Below, in pieces: positions 33,290 through 43,239 of a stretch of DNA of 64,000 bases. How positions within the stretch are numbered: the first letter of the stretch is position 1; every line of letters starts with the position of its first letter. The notes below the pieces were generated by a model. The model had not been told where the DNA came from, did not search any database, and worked only from the letters and a program-made list of their open reading frames with translations. The stretch is from positions 46,118,052 through 46,182,051 of the forward strand of contig CM067549.1 of the NCBI GenBank assembly GCA_034509755.1. Direction: 5' to 3'. The stretch is from Anisodus tanguticus (taxonomy: Eukaryota > Streptophyta > Magnoliopsida > Solanales > Solanaceae). The translations under genes and the position numbers were made by a program.

Positions 33290-34017
33290 ATGTCTGACTC
33301 GAAATCCAATTTTCACGCAGCCCTAGCTATCTCCAACATCACATCTCATATCTCCATCACTCTTGAGATGGAAAACGTTCATTATGCGACATGGGCGAAA
33401 CTTTTTAAAATCCATTGTCATTCACACCGGGTTATCCATCACATAATTCCGTCGGAAAAAGGCAAGGAGAAGGTGCTGAAAACCGATGATGAGAAGGAAT
33501 TATAGTTGACCCTTGATGCGATGGTCCTCCAGTGGATCTACGCCACAATTTCGAGTGATTTACTACATACTATTCTTGAGCCTGATTCCACGGCTATAGA
33601 GGCTTGGGAGCGTTTACGTGACATATTCCAAGACAATAAGAATTCCAAAGCCGCCACACTTGAGCAGGAATTCTCCACCACTGATATTGTAGATTTTCCC
33701 AATGCGTCTGCATATTGTCAACGGCTCAAGGTTCTATCAGACCAACTCAAGAACGTCAGAGCACCGGTACTAACAATCGGCTTGTGTTACAAATGATTGT
33801 CAGCCTCACTAACGCATATAGTGAAGTAGGTACGCTCATCCGCCAAAGCAATTCCCTTCCTCCATTCTACCAAGCCCGGTCTATGTTCATCCTCGAAGAA
33901 GAAGGTTTTGCTAAGAAGACAGCCACCGTGTCAAATTCCGCCTTGGTTGCTGCTCCGTCAGATGAGAGTTCGTCACAATTTGAAAATTTGTCACCAAATC
34001 GTGGCTAAAAGGGCTGA
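33290..34017 (+). pseudogene. Gag of element F
   Basis: Starts MSDSKSNFHAALAISNI. 33290-33505 ends in a stop (TAG). The next open part, 33506-33796, reads LDAMVLQWIYATISSDLLHTIL, typical UBN2-type copia gag. One frame change leads to 33715-34008 (MIVSLTNAYSEVGTLIRQ). A glycine/arginine-rich tail follows (about 34018-34125). No CCHC zinc knuckle is seen. Confidence 0.85.
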
Positions 34018-34319
34018 AACGGCGGTGACATGAGCAAAAACCGCGGCAGTGGCCGCGGTGGTGGAAAAGGCGGCAGTAACCGCCGCGGAGGAGGTGGCAG
34101 CAGGGGCGACGGCCAGCAGCAATAGCCAGCCCAGTGGCAGCCGCCATCCTAGTGGGGCAGTGGGCCGGTACTGTGGGCCTGGCAGTGGCCCTGGTCGTGC
34201 CTCCTTGCCTATTTCCCACTGAAAATTGGGCCATGCTAGCAGCCCAGGCGCAACGGACCAACCAACATGCCCAATCAGCGGCTGAAATCCTTGGGCCACT
34301 GCTGAGCCAGTGGCAACTT

Positions 34320-34781
34320 ACATCATCTCAAAATGGAAAGGAAGAAAGAAAAATTCGAAGCATTAACAACATTGTTCGAACCTTACTTGCCCATGCCTCT
34401 CTACCACCATCTTTTTGGCATCATGCGTTACAAATGACAATTTATCTTTTGAACCTACTTCCGAGCAAACAAGTAGCCTACCAATCTCCAATCAAAATTT
34501 TATACCTAAGGGATCCATCATATTTTTATTTACGGGTTTTCGGGTGCTTATGCTATCCCTCTTTCCTTCTACTACCATCAATAAACTTCAACCCCGGCCT
34601 ACTCCGTGTTTTTTTGGGATATCCGTCAAATCATTGTGGTTACAAATGTTACGACTTATCCTCTAATAAAATCATTGTAAGTCGTCACGTAATTTTGAAA
34701 CAAATTTCCCTTTTGCCAAATTACATTGTTCCGGGCCTCCTACATATGAATTCCTTAACGATAGAATACCCCCGTATTTGA
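34320..34781 (+). pseudogene. Integrase C-part of element F, fused to gag tail by deletion
   Basis: Within the open stretch 34134-34781 the first 60 residues come from the G-rich gag tail. From about residue 63 the integrase motif SSQNGKEERKIRSINN begins and continues through HASLPPSFWHHALQM, YLRDPSYFYLRVFGCLCYPS and FLGYPSNHCGYKCYD. The protease and integrase core were lost in the deletion that created this in-frame junction. Confidence 0.85.
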
Positions 34782-34784
34782 TCC

Positions 34785-35060
34785 ATAAAATGGCCTCCCA
34801 AATAGGCCTAATTTCTCCCGGTGTCTCGGCCCAATTACTGAGCCCATAGGCTGTTGGCCCAGCTGAGCCTCTCGCTAGTAGCCCACTGCCGAGATGCCTA
34901 GTGGTTGGTAGTCCACTATGTCTCGGACCAGCGTTAGGCTCAAGCAGCCCATCGTCCGCTAGCCCACTGCCCGGCAATCCAATCACTACAAGCCCACTGC
35001 TAGGCAGTCCGTCATTCTCGTCTGGCCCAAATCCAATTCCGGCCCAATGGCCTGTCATTC
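34785..35060 (+). pseudogene. Low-complexity linker of element F
   Basis: Serine/proline/glycine-rich region encoded by AGCCCACTG-like repeats, between integrase and reverse transcriptase. It corresponds in place to the proline-rich linker 8879-9472 of element A. Confidence 0.55.
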
Positions 35061-35173
35061 GTAGTCAACATGGGATTTTCAGGCTAACAAAAAAATATTG
35101 TCTTCACACCCATACTGTCAAGTCATCATTGCCCCGTAATCCCGTGTCTGCCCTTAATGACCCGAATTGAAAA

Positions 35174-36063
35174 TTGGCTATGGATGATGAATTTAATGCT
35201 CTTATTAATAATAAGACGTGTGATTTGGTGCCCTGTCCCCCTGATGTTAATACGATTCGGTCTATGTGGGCTTTTAGTCATAAAGAAAAATCTGATGGTA
35301 CATTTGAGAGGCATAAAGCCCTTTTTGTAGGTGATGGGAAGACTCAACGGGTTGGTGTGGATTGCGGTGAGACTTTCAGTCTGGTGATCAAACTGGAAAC
35401 TATCAGATGGTCCTCAGTCTGGCTCTTTCGAAGGCATGGTCGCTTCATCAACTTGATGTCAAAAATGTATTCTTATATGGAGACCTCAATGAAACAGTGT
35501 ACATGTATCAGCCTATGAGGTACATAAACCCTACTTATCCTAATCATGTGTGCCTGCTGAAAAAATCATTGTATGGGTTCAAACATGCTCCTAGGGCCTG
35601 GTACAAGAGGTTTGTAGATTATGTTTCACATATTGGATTTTTTAACAACATATCTAATCATTCTCTATTCATATACCGTCAGGAAAATGATATCGCATAC
35701 ATTCTTTTGTATGTGGATGATGTTATATTAAATGCCTCATCTGATGCTCTTCACAAGTCTATCGTGTTACTGCTTGGCTCTGAGTTTGCAATGAAAAATC
35801 TAGGGCCACTGAGTTACTTCTTGGGGATAGCTGTGACACGTCATGCATGTGGTTTATTTTTATCCCAAAAGAAGTATGCCGCAAAGATTGTTGAACGAGC
35901 TGGCATGTCATCGTGTAGGCAGTCTATCACTCCGGTTGATACTAAACTGAAGTTGAGTGCTTCTTCCAACAAGTCGTATGCCGGTCCATCACATTACCGC
36001 AGCCTTGCAGGGGCCCTGCAATATCTTACCTTCACGAGGTCCGACATCTCTTATATTGTATAA
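35174..36063 (+). pseudogene. Reverse transcriptase of element F
   Basis: Two overlapping frames. 35174-35400 holds MAMDDEFNALINNKTCDLVP and CGETFSLVIKLETIR; 35407-36063 holds LHQLDVKNVFLYGDLNE, SLYGFKHAPRAWYKRF, ILLYVDDVILNASS (intact YVDD), LGPLSYFLGIAVTR and the SLAGALQYLTFTRSDISYIV end. One frameshift near 35400 and a stop at 36061. Otherwise well preserved. Confidence 0.92.
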
Positions 36064-36640
36064 CATGTTTGTCTAGTCATGCATAACCCGATAGAGGATC
36101 ACATGCATGCTCTCAAACGCATTGTATGTTATATTCAGGGCACTCTTGAGCATGGTTTGCATATATATATTCGTCTTCAATAACCACTCTTATTTCATAC
36201 ACAGATGCCAATCGGGGTGGATGTCCGGATACCAGACGCTACACGTCTGGTTATTGTGTATTTCTTGGTGATAATTTTGTATCTTGGTCCTTAAAATAGC
36301 AAGCGACGTTTTCCAGATCCAGTGCCGAAGAAGAATACCGAGGAGTTGCCAATCTGGTGTCTGAATCTTGTTGGCTACTGAACCTTCTTTTAGAGATCCA
36401 TTGTCCGGTTCCGAAGGCGATATTGGTTTATTATAATAGTGTTAGTGCAATTTATCTCTCAGGGAATCCGATTCACCACCAACGCACTAAACATATTGAG
36501 CTAGATATTCACTTTGTTCGCGAAAAGGTTGCTCGTGGACAAGTGCGTGTCTTACATGTCCTGTCACGTTATCAGATTGCCGATATTTTTACAAAAGGTC
36601 TTCTGTTGGTTTTATATTAAGACTTTCGGGACAATCTCAG
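36064..36640 (+). pseudogene. RNase H of element F
   Basis: Begins in broken frames (CLVMHNPIEDHMHALKRIV-type peptide) and becomes open at 36357-36620: WLLNLLLEIHCPVPKAILVYYNSVSAIYLSGNP, then HQRTKHIELDIHFVREKVARGQV and IADIFTKGL. The usual YCDN reads YYNS, so an RNase H active-site aspartate appears to be lost. Confidence 0.85.
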
Positions 36641-36674
36641 CATACACCGACCTCCTGCTTCGACTGCGGGGGTG

Positions 36675-36833
36675 TGATAGCATAGAAAAATTATATTTAG
36701 TCATAATTATGTATATGGTAGATGTATATTGTAAGTTATTACTTACCATAATTATAGCGTAAGATTAGATTTGTATTTTAGTATATGTACTATAATTTTG
36801 GAATGAAATAATCAAGAAAGAATATTTCTTATA
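36675..36833 (+). repeat. Element F 3' LTR
   Basis: Starts TGATAGCATAG after the purine-rich CTGCGGGGGTG and matches the 5' LTR with several substitutions. The right edge is approximate. Confidence 0.75.
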
Positions 36834-37120
36834 TTAACCTCCATTCCATTGTCCGATCTAACTATCTTGAAATTCTTGCAAAAATGTATCAAATATGTCT
36901 TTGTATCAGACTCAGACATAAGATAGACATACGAAGCTCTACTATAATCACCAACAATATAATTGTCCAAAAAAAACTTGCATTTTCTTTTGAAGGTGTG
37001 TTATAGGGCTCCCAAACATCACAATGTAGTAAATCAAATGCAAATTTATTTGTCGTCGCACTAATGTAAAATGTCACTCTAATTTGATTTTCCTATGACA
37101 AGTTCGATGCACAAAACATT
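36834..37120 (-). pseudogene. Copia integrase fragment G, right part
   Basis: The minus strand gives FAFDLLHCDVWEPYNTPSKENASFF, the copia integrase core start (L.H.D.WGPY..PS), followed by pieces of the D(D)SRA-type segment and VRSDNGMEV. It joins the part left of element F, so F inserted into this older relic. No LTRs of G are recognised. Confidence 0.8.
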
Positions 37121-37126
37121 CCGCGT

Positions 37127-37250
37127 TAGAAGGGTCGGGGGAAGGGCCACACCCCAAAGGGTGTGATGTAGGTAAGCATTAGTGGATGTTTTCACGACTC
37201 TAACCAGTGGCTTATTGGTCACACGGTACTATTGCTCCAATCTCCCCTCT
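37127..37250 (-). mobile_element. tRNA-derived SINE remnant
   Basis: The minus strand matches the pattern of a Solanaceae tRNA-like SINE: GGGAGATTGGAGCAATAGTA near the head, GGTTAGAGTCG as a decayed B box (usually GGTTCGAGCCG), ACCTACATCACACCC and a GTGTGGCCCTTCCCCCGACC region. Recognised from memory of the family pattern, not by search. Confidence 0.55.
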
Positions 37251-38512
37251 TGCCCTATGATTCTATTACAATCATCACACATAAATTTATTCTCTCCATC
37301 CAAACCCATAAAAAGATCATACACCTTTTTTCAGTTTCAAATCATGCATTTCTTGAACTAATATTTAGCCATTATTTGAAACGTAAAATTCAAATATTAT
37401 TTTCACCTTAAAAGGTATTTATAATTCTACTATATTTCAAATGATGAATAAATATTAACAAGTGGTCTAAAAACAAACCATCTAGCTAAGTTTTACATAT
37501 TTTTTCATACACAAGACTCGGCCCTTTTCTTTTACGAAACTCCAATTAGTCATCTTATTTCATACCAGTAAATATCAAAAAATTTATAATATTTATCAAT
37601 TACAGGAACTGAAAAGTGACTATTGATAAATTTTATCTCAGTTTGCGAGCACCCCATAGAATAAGGATTAGATGTGCATTTACTCTCTAATTGGTGGGCC
37701 TGTTAAAGGCAAAATACTAAAGGCCCATGAAAATTTGAAATTGTTTAGATGAACTATAGGCCCATCACTTTCACTCATATGGATGTGCCAGAAAGTCCAA
37801 TACTTGGAAGCATATGCGAACATGAATAATTAGTAGGTACACCTGAAAGATTTTAAACTATATTTATTCTAAAGTTTTCAATACTTTTTATTAATTAAAG
37901 AGTTACGTTATCATGCTTTGGAATATAATCATTCTAAATACTCTGAGTGACAGTAAGTATTTTCATTAATTTTTTTTTTCATATTGAAATTATTTTGTAT
38001 AGTTTTAACTATTTAAAGTTTGGTTTTAATTTTGACTGACAAAATTAGGACGAGTTGAATCCATTTTAAGTATTTAACAACGGGAAAAAAACGTAAGTGG
38101 GCAATATTTTAAAAATATTTACAAGTGTAGCAATATTATTTGCTTAGCATTCGTAACAGTTGCATTCAGTAAGATAATTCATGTGCCAAAATTTTAGGGA
38201 ATATGGTGCTAATTTCATGCTCAACTCAACAAATGAGTTATCCTTATCTTTTATTTTTCTTCTAAAGAATGATTTTATGAATAATAATTTATTAATTAAT
38301 GAGATCTTCCTATTTTTTTTGCTCATAAGATATCTTTTATAGGATTCCCCCCCCCCCCCCCCCCCCTTAATTTCTACTTCCTCGTCTAGTCTATTAAATA
38401 TATTGGCAACTTCTTTTTTTTCTTCCTAATCTAGGTTTCATTGTTCATTCATAAAGAATAAAATCATAGTTCTAATTTAACATTGTGGGGGAATGAGTAG
38501 TATAATAATATT
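37251..38512. other. AT-rich spacer, no gene seen
   Basis: No coding signal. Contains a homopolymer of 20 C at 38347-38366. Confidence 0.5.
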
Positions 38513-39260
38513 TAGAGCTGTCAAAACGGGTTGACCCACCTCATCCGGGCAAGTTCATAAAATTTAGAGCTGTCAAAACAGGTTGGCCCACCAAGTCTCA
38601 AATTCACAAATAAAATAATTTTTATAATGCTTATTAAGTTTTTACTTCAAGTAGAGATTTGATTGTATCGTTTCGGTATGAAAATTTCTATTATTCCGTG
38701 CAAATATTATGGATACAACTGAACAAGAAAACGATCTTGTAGGATCAAACCCTCTGCGAAACTCAATAACTTTTGACATTGTTAACACTTTAACATATTA
38801 ATATATGATATCACTCGAACCAAATAGATATTAATAACAAACTAAACAGTAAATGAGTAGCAATAGAACTAGCTAAATAGGAATAGTAACCTAGCTTTGT
38901 TCCAACAGATCTCAATAAAACGCAAAAGAAAATGACAATATTTCTTCCATTTTATAATAAAATAAACTTCTCAAAAAAACTCTCATGACATTTATTATCC
39001 AACACCAGCACATCTGAATCTGTTTGTGACAAAGTTTTCTTAACATCTACATTGTCTTCCTATTTTTAAATTTTTTAATTATTTTTGTATTTGGACCACG
39101 GGCCGGCCCAATCCACGTACGCACAAGCCCACGAGCCAGCGGGCTTACTCGGACTGGGTTGAAAAGCCTCATTTTTAAATGAGCTCCAAAAATTCAAGCC
39201 CAACCCTATTAATTCACGGGCTGGGTTGGATCAGCCCACGAGCCTTAGCCCATATTGATG
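38513..39260. repeat. Repeat with AGAGCTGTCAAAAC/GGGTTGACCC pattern
   Basis: TTTAGAGCTGTCAAAACGGGTTG at about 38511 recurs as TTTAGAGCTGTCAAAACAGGTTG at about 38560. The right part (39100-39255) has the complementary-type GGGCTGGGTTGG...AGCCCACGAGCC. It looks like a decayed non-coding DNA element or several; boundaries cannot be set. Confidence 0.3.
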
Positions 39261-39279
39261 CTAATAAAATTGTTATGAC

Positions 39280-40204
39280 CAAAAAATATTGTTATATATA
39301 GAATAACATTCGTATAATTTCGTTATACCTTGTAGAACATTTGTATAATTGTTATATATTGAATAATTTGTTATACCTTGTATAATACATTTTATATACC
39401 TAGTATCATCTTATTATACCTTGTATAATCCATTTTATACCTCATATAATCAATTTTATACCTTGTATAATCAAATTTAAACCTCGTATAATTTTGCGTG
39501 TGAACTGATAATATTTGTATATGCAATTATACCTTTATATAAAAATTGTCATCCCTCCGCTGCTCCGTCTCTCTCTCTTTTACTTTGTTTTTGCATCGGT
39601 ACTTTGAAGCCGGTGATACAAATTCTAGTCGAGTAATACAAATTGCGACATGGCTTGCTATGTTCCGTGATTATTAAAGTTTTCTTTTTCCCTTAACAAA
39701 TTTAAGTTTTGAAAATTGAATTGTGCTTTGAAGTTGTTATGTTGCATCACTGTGCTTTTGAGTATTAATCATTAATGTTAAAGATCAATTTTTTATTACT
39801 GAATTTTGAGTTTTCAGTTATTGGGATAGAAGTAAAAAAGAATTGATTAATTTTCATTATGATCTGATTATCCAAACCTCACTTTAAATCAATTGATTTA
39901 GAATAAATCCTAAAGCAAGAACAGCTATCCGAAACAGGGTTATATAGCATAATATTAGCATAAAGACCAAATTGTTTCATTGCATAGGCCAAAGCACCAA
40001 ATTGGTGATGGATGGTGGGTAAATGGAGGATAGGGGTTCCAGTTTGGAGGGATCTACGAATATTGAATTGTGTTTCTTCAAAAATTATCCCGTATAATAT
40101 GTGTATAATTAGTGTTTTTTCAAAACTTATTTCCAAAGCATGTATAATATCTGTATAACTAGTGAATATACTTTGATTATACATTTTTATTACAAAAAAT
40201 TACA
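39280..40204. repeat. TATACCT(T/C)GTATAAT tandem-like sequence and AT spacer
   Basis: 39290-39500 repeats TTATACCTTGTATAAT-type strings irregularly. 39500-40204 is AT-rich, non-coding. Confidence 0.55.
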
Positions 40205-40323
40205 CCAAATCATTCCCGCGGGAGATCCGGACCCATTTTTTTCTGATCCTTCGAGAAAAAGATTCATTCTCTTCATAAAAAAATATGAGGTAGAACCAAT
40301 AAAGAATTCTTTTTCGATTCATC
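40205..40323 (-). pseudogene. ycf2: Plastid-derived ycf2 fragment (NUPT)
   Basis: The minus strand reads DESKKNSLLVLPHIF then, after a one-base shift, YEENESFSRRIRKKWVRISRGND, matching an internal segment of the large plastid Ycf2 protein. About 119 bp, with plastid-like base composition and flanks that are not plastid. This is a nuclear copy of plastid DNA without function. Recognised by protein pattern from memory. Confidence 0.8.
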
Positions 40324-40399
40324 CGGATCCTTGGCCCGGATCTAAAAGTAGGCCCAAACCACGGTTCTCTGGTCAGAATTTTGCTATGTCAGCACATTG

Positions 40400-40780
40400 A
40401 TACATTTTCTATGCATATATTGTAGGATACATATTCTATACAACAATGATATAGTTTATGTACAACAATGATATAATTTTTATACATATATAGTAGTGAC
40501 ACATAGATACAACAATGATACAATTTAAATAATATGTGTATCATTAGCGTGTACACATTATACCCTTATTATATATTTATTATACATAAATACACAAAGT
40601 ATACAACAATGATACATATTCCCTACATATACTGTAGGGATACATATTTTATACATCAATGATACATTTTCCCTACATATACTGTAGAAATACATATTTT
40701 ATGCATCAATAATATAGTTTCTATACATATACAGTATTGATACGTATTCTATTTAATAATGATACATTTTTCTATACACA
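40400..40780. repeat. Degenerate ATACAACAATGATACA-type tandem array, left part
   Basis: Repeats of a pattern like CATATACTGTAGGGATACATATTTTATACATCAATGATACATTT with strong variation. It continues after the solo LTR at 41949-42200. Confidence 0.7.
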
Positions 40781-41948
40781 TGATAAGTTGGTATTTTACC
40801 CACTCATCTCTTCTTTAATCTTAGACTTTTTGTTATGTTTAATTGATAAGATGGTGCCTTTACTATGATTTACTTCTATTTTATAGGTTTATATGAGTGA
40901 GAAGTAATAGGGAAGAAATCAAGTGAAAAACAATTCAAAAAGAGGATAAATTGAAGAAAATGATATAAGTAGAGAAGCACAAAAATGGCCAGAACTGAAA
41001 TTTCGAAAATCAAGGGTTATTTTCGTCATGTTTTGGAAATTTGGGAATTATAAAAGTAAAGCTTGGGGCAAGTATCTTTCATCTTTGGCACTCTACAAGC
41101 TTGGAGAGCTAGGGTTCATCAAATCACACTTTGGAAAAGAAGATTGGAGCACTTTTAATGAGCAAACTCTTATCCATTTCTTCAATTTCTTGTTATGTAT
41201 TGAATATTTAAGTGTGTAGTATTTTGTTCTCTCACTTGAATCTTGTTTATAAGAATTTTCGTTATCAAGTGTTGGATTAAATCTCTTGTTTTGCTTATGT
41301 ATTCAATGATTTTTATTCCTAAAGAAGTGGGTCTTTATTTCTTCAATTAATCGTATTCTTTAATGTTTCTTAAGGGATAGCTAACCCTAGGACTTGCCCA
41401 TTTATTCCGATTTGAGCTCGAAATAGGAAAATCGATTTGGGAAGGATTAATTAACAAGAATTTGGGGCATTAACTTTCATCTAATAATTTGAGCTAGGAA
41501 TAACATAGTTAACTTGAGGTTAAATTGATTGTGTCTAATATCACACTTTAAGGCTTGGAAAAGCTTATAGTGAAATTAATTGATTTGGTTGGAAGACTTT
41601 CAATGACATTTTAGAAATCATTATCTATTAACATATACTCGCTCTTAGTTGTAAAATCTTGAAATACATTGGACCATCACTTGAGAGTGATTTCCCTTGT
41701 ATCCATGTTTGTGGTCATTGATCATTCTACCCGCTTTCTAGTTAGTTTTATCTTTTTGTTAGTTCTTAAATTAAAAAAATTAAAGATTGAAAAAGTGTTT
41801 GGCTTAGCATAGAAAGTGATAATTCCTTACTTGCTTGATCGCCTAGTATATTGTTCCCCGTGAATTCGACCCCAACTCTTAATTGGGTAAATTATATTGC
41901 GACGACCGTTTACACTTTCTCTTTGAGGAGTGGATTTAGACGTTATCA
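40781..41948. mobile_element. Solo LTR or short non-autonomous LTR element
   Basis: Begins TGATAA and ends TTATCA, with ACACA before (40776-40780) and ACATA after (41949-41953), a target duplication with one difference. It sits cleanly in the tandem sequence. The right end (GTGAATTCGACCCCAAC, then TTGCGACGACCGTTTACAC) resembles LTR ends of plant Gypsy elements of the TAT/Ogre group. 1168 bp with no coding domain. Orientation probably plus. Confidence 0.65.
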
Positions 41949-42200
41949 ACATATTGTAGGGATACATATTCTATACAACAATGATACAATTTTTATGAAC
42001 ATACTATAAGGATATCATACATATACAATATTGATACATATTCTATACAACAATGATACATATTCTATACAACAATGATACAATTTCTATACACAAACTT
42101 TAGGGATACATATTTTATACATCAATGATATTTTTTTTACATATACATAGTGATACATATTTTATACTACAACGATACAATTTCTATACATATGCTGGGA
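41949..42200. repeat. Degenerate tandem array, right part
   Basis: Continues the ATACAACAATGATACA pattern interrupted by the LTR at 40781-41948. Confidence 0.7.
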
Positions 42201-43019
42201 AAAAAATAGAGAGAATGTGTGGTAAAGTGATGTAAGGGTTGCAAGAAGAGAGATTAGGGTTTTGGATTTTGGAGGTTTGAGTTGTACAAAAAGAGTACTA
42301 TTGATAAACTATTGCGTTATCTGAGAAGGTTCAAATTTTTGAAATGTTTAGTATATTAACACTTTTACCACACTTCTATTTAATATACAATAAAAAAAAT
42401 TATTAAAGAATCAACAAATTGAGCTTAAGCTTAATTTTGATATTATATTTAGTAAATATAAAAATAATTACAAAAAAAATAAGTCATATTTTAGATACGT
42501 ATAATTTTTGTTTTCATTTGAAAAAGAGAAAAGTTATAAAAATATATTTTCTATTAATTTAAATTTTATTAAATAAGCTAGTGACTTTAATATGTTTCTT
42601 ATATTATTTCTTATTGTAATCTAATTATATAATTTTTTTATATTTTATAAATCTTAAATATTTATTTAATATTTTTATTTTTGTATTTTATTTTTATCTT
42701 TACAAAAGGAAGAGAAAGACAAAAATAAAAAATGAAGAAGATAAACTAAACAAAAACGGATATTAAAATCGAGAGGAAACAAACAAATTAACAAAAAATA
42801 AGAGACAAACAGTACCCAAAAACTTAAAAAGGGGATTAGAAAATGGGTTGAGATTAGTTTAGGGCTACAAAATGAATCTCGGAGAAACTTGGGTCATTGG
42901 GTCAATAGTTCACTTGATGGCTAATTGTGTCCTTACCCCTTAATTAATTTGACATATATAAGGGAAAGTTATATGTACAGTTCGTTTGATAGATCTGGCC
43001 ATTGAACATCATCTTTTCC
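42201..43019. other. AT-rich spacer, no gene seen
   Basis: Long A/T runs, no conserved peptide. Confidence 0.5.
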
Positions 43020-43235
43020 CGTTATCAACACATTGAGTTCCTTTGCTTAGGCCTTCTCATTCGCCTTTCTTTTCCCTGGTGGTTGCGGCTCTCCAACCTT
43101 GTTGATTGAAGCATGAATCATGAGTTGTTACTTCCTCGGTCATCCCCTTCCTACGGGAAAGCGCAGGTTAGCAACACCTAACATGTGCCGAGAGAGAATT
43201 TTTTTTTGAGTCAAATTATTATTATATTAACTCAA
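43020..43235. other. GC-richer segment of unknown origin next to the plastid insertion
   Basis: Clearly less AT-rich than its surroundings (for example CCCTGGTGGTTGCGGCTCTC and CCTACGGGAAAGCGCAGG). It could be mitochondrial or other organelle DNA joined to the plastid fragment, but I cannot identify it. Confidence 0.3.
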
Positions 43236-43239
43236 GATA

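Larger units (their letters stand above)
33014..36833 (+). mobile_element. Copia element F with large internal deletion
   Basis: Short LTRs (33014-33178 and 36675-about 36833), a primer site next to the 5' LTR (TGGTATTAGATTC, a decayed Met-tRNA complement), and gag, integrase, reverse transcriptase and RNase H in the copia order. Protease, gag-pre-integrase and the integrase catalytic core are missing: gag-derived sequence passes directly into the integrase motif SSQNGKEERKIRSINN near 34320. It lies inside the integrase of an older copia element (G). The flanks TTGAC (33008-33012) and TTAAC (36834-36838) could be the target duplication with one mutation. It is related to element A in gag, reverse transcriptase and leader. 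Confidence 0.88.

Noticed and set aside
34672..35058. Minus-strand glycine-rich open stretches in element F (also 33911-34299)
   Set aside because: Antisense shadows of low-complexity coding DNA.
41028..41219. 63-codon open stretch (MFWKFGNYKSKAWGKYLSSL...)
   Set aside because: Lies inside the solo LTR 40781-41948; repeat sequence, not a host gene.
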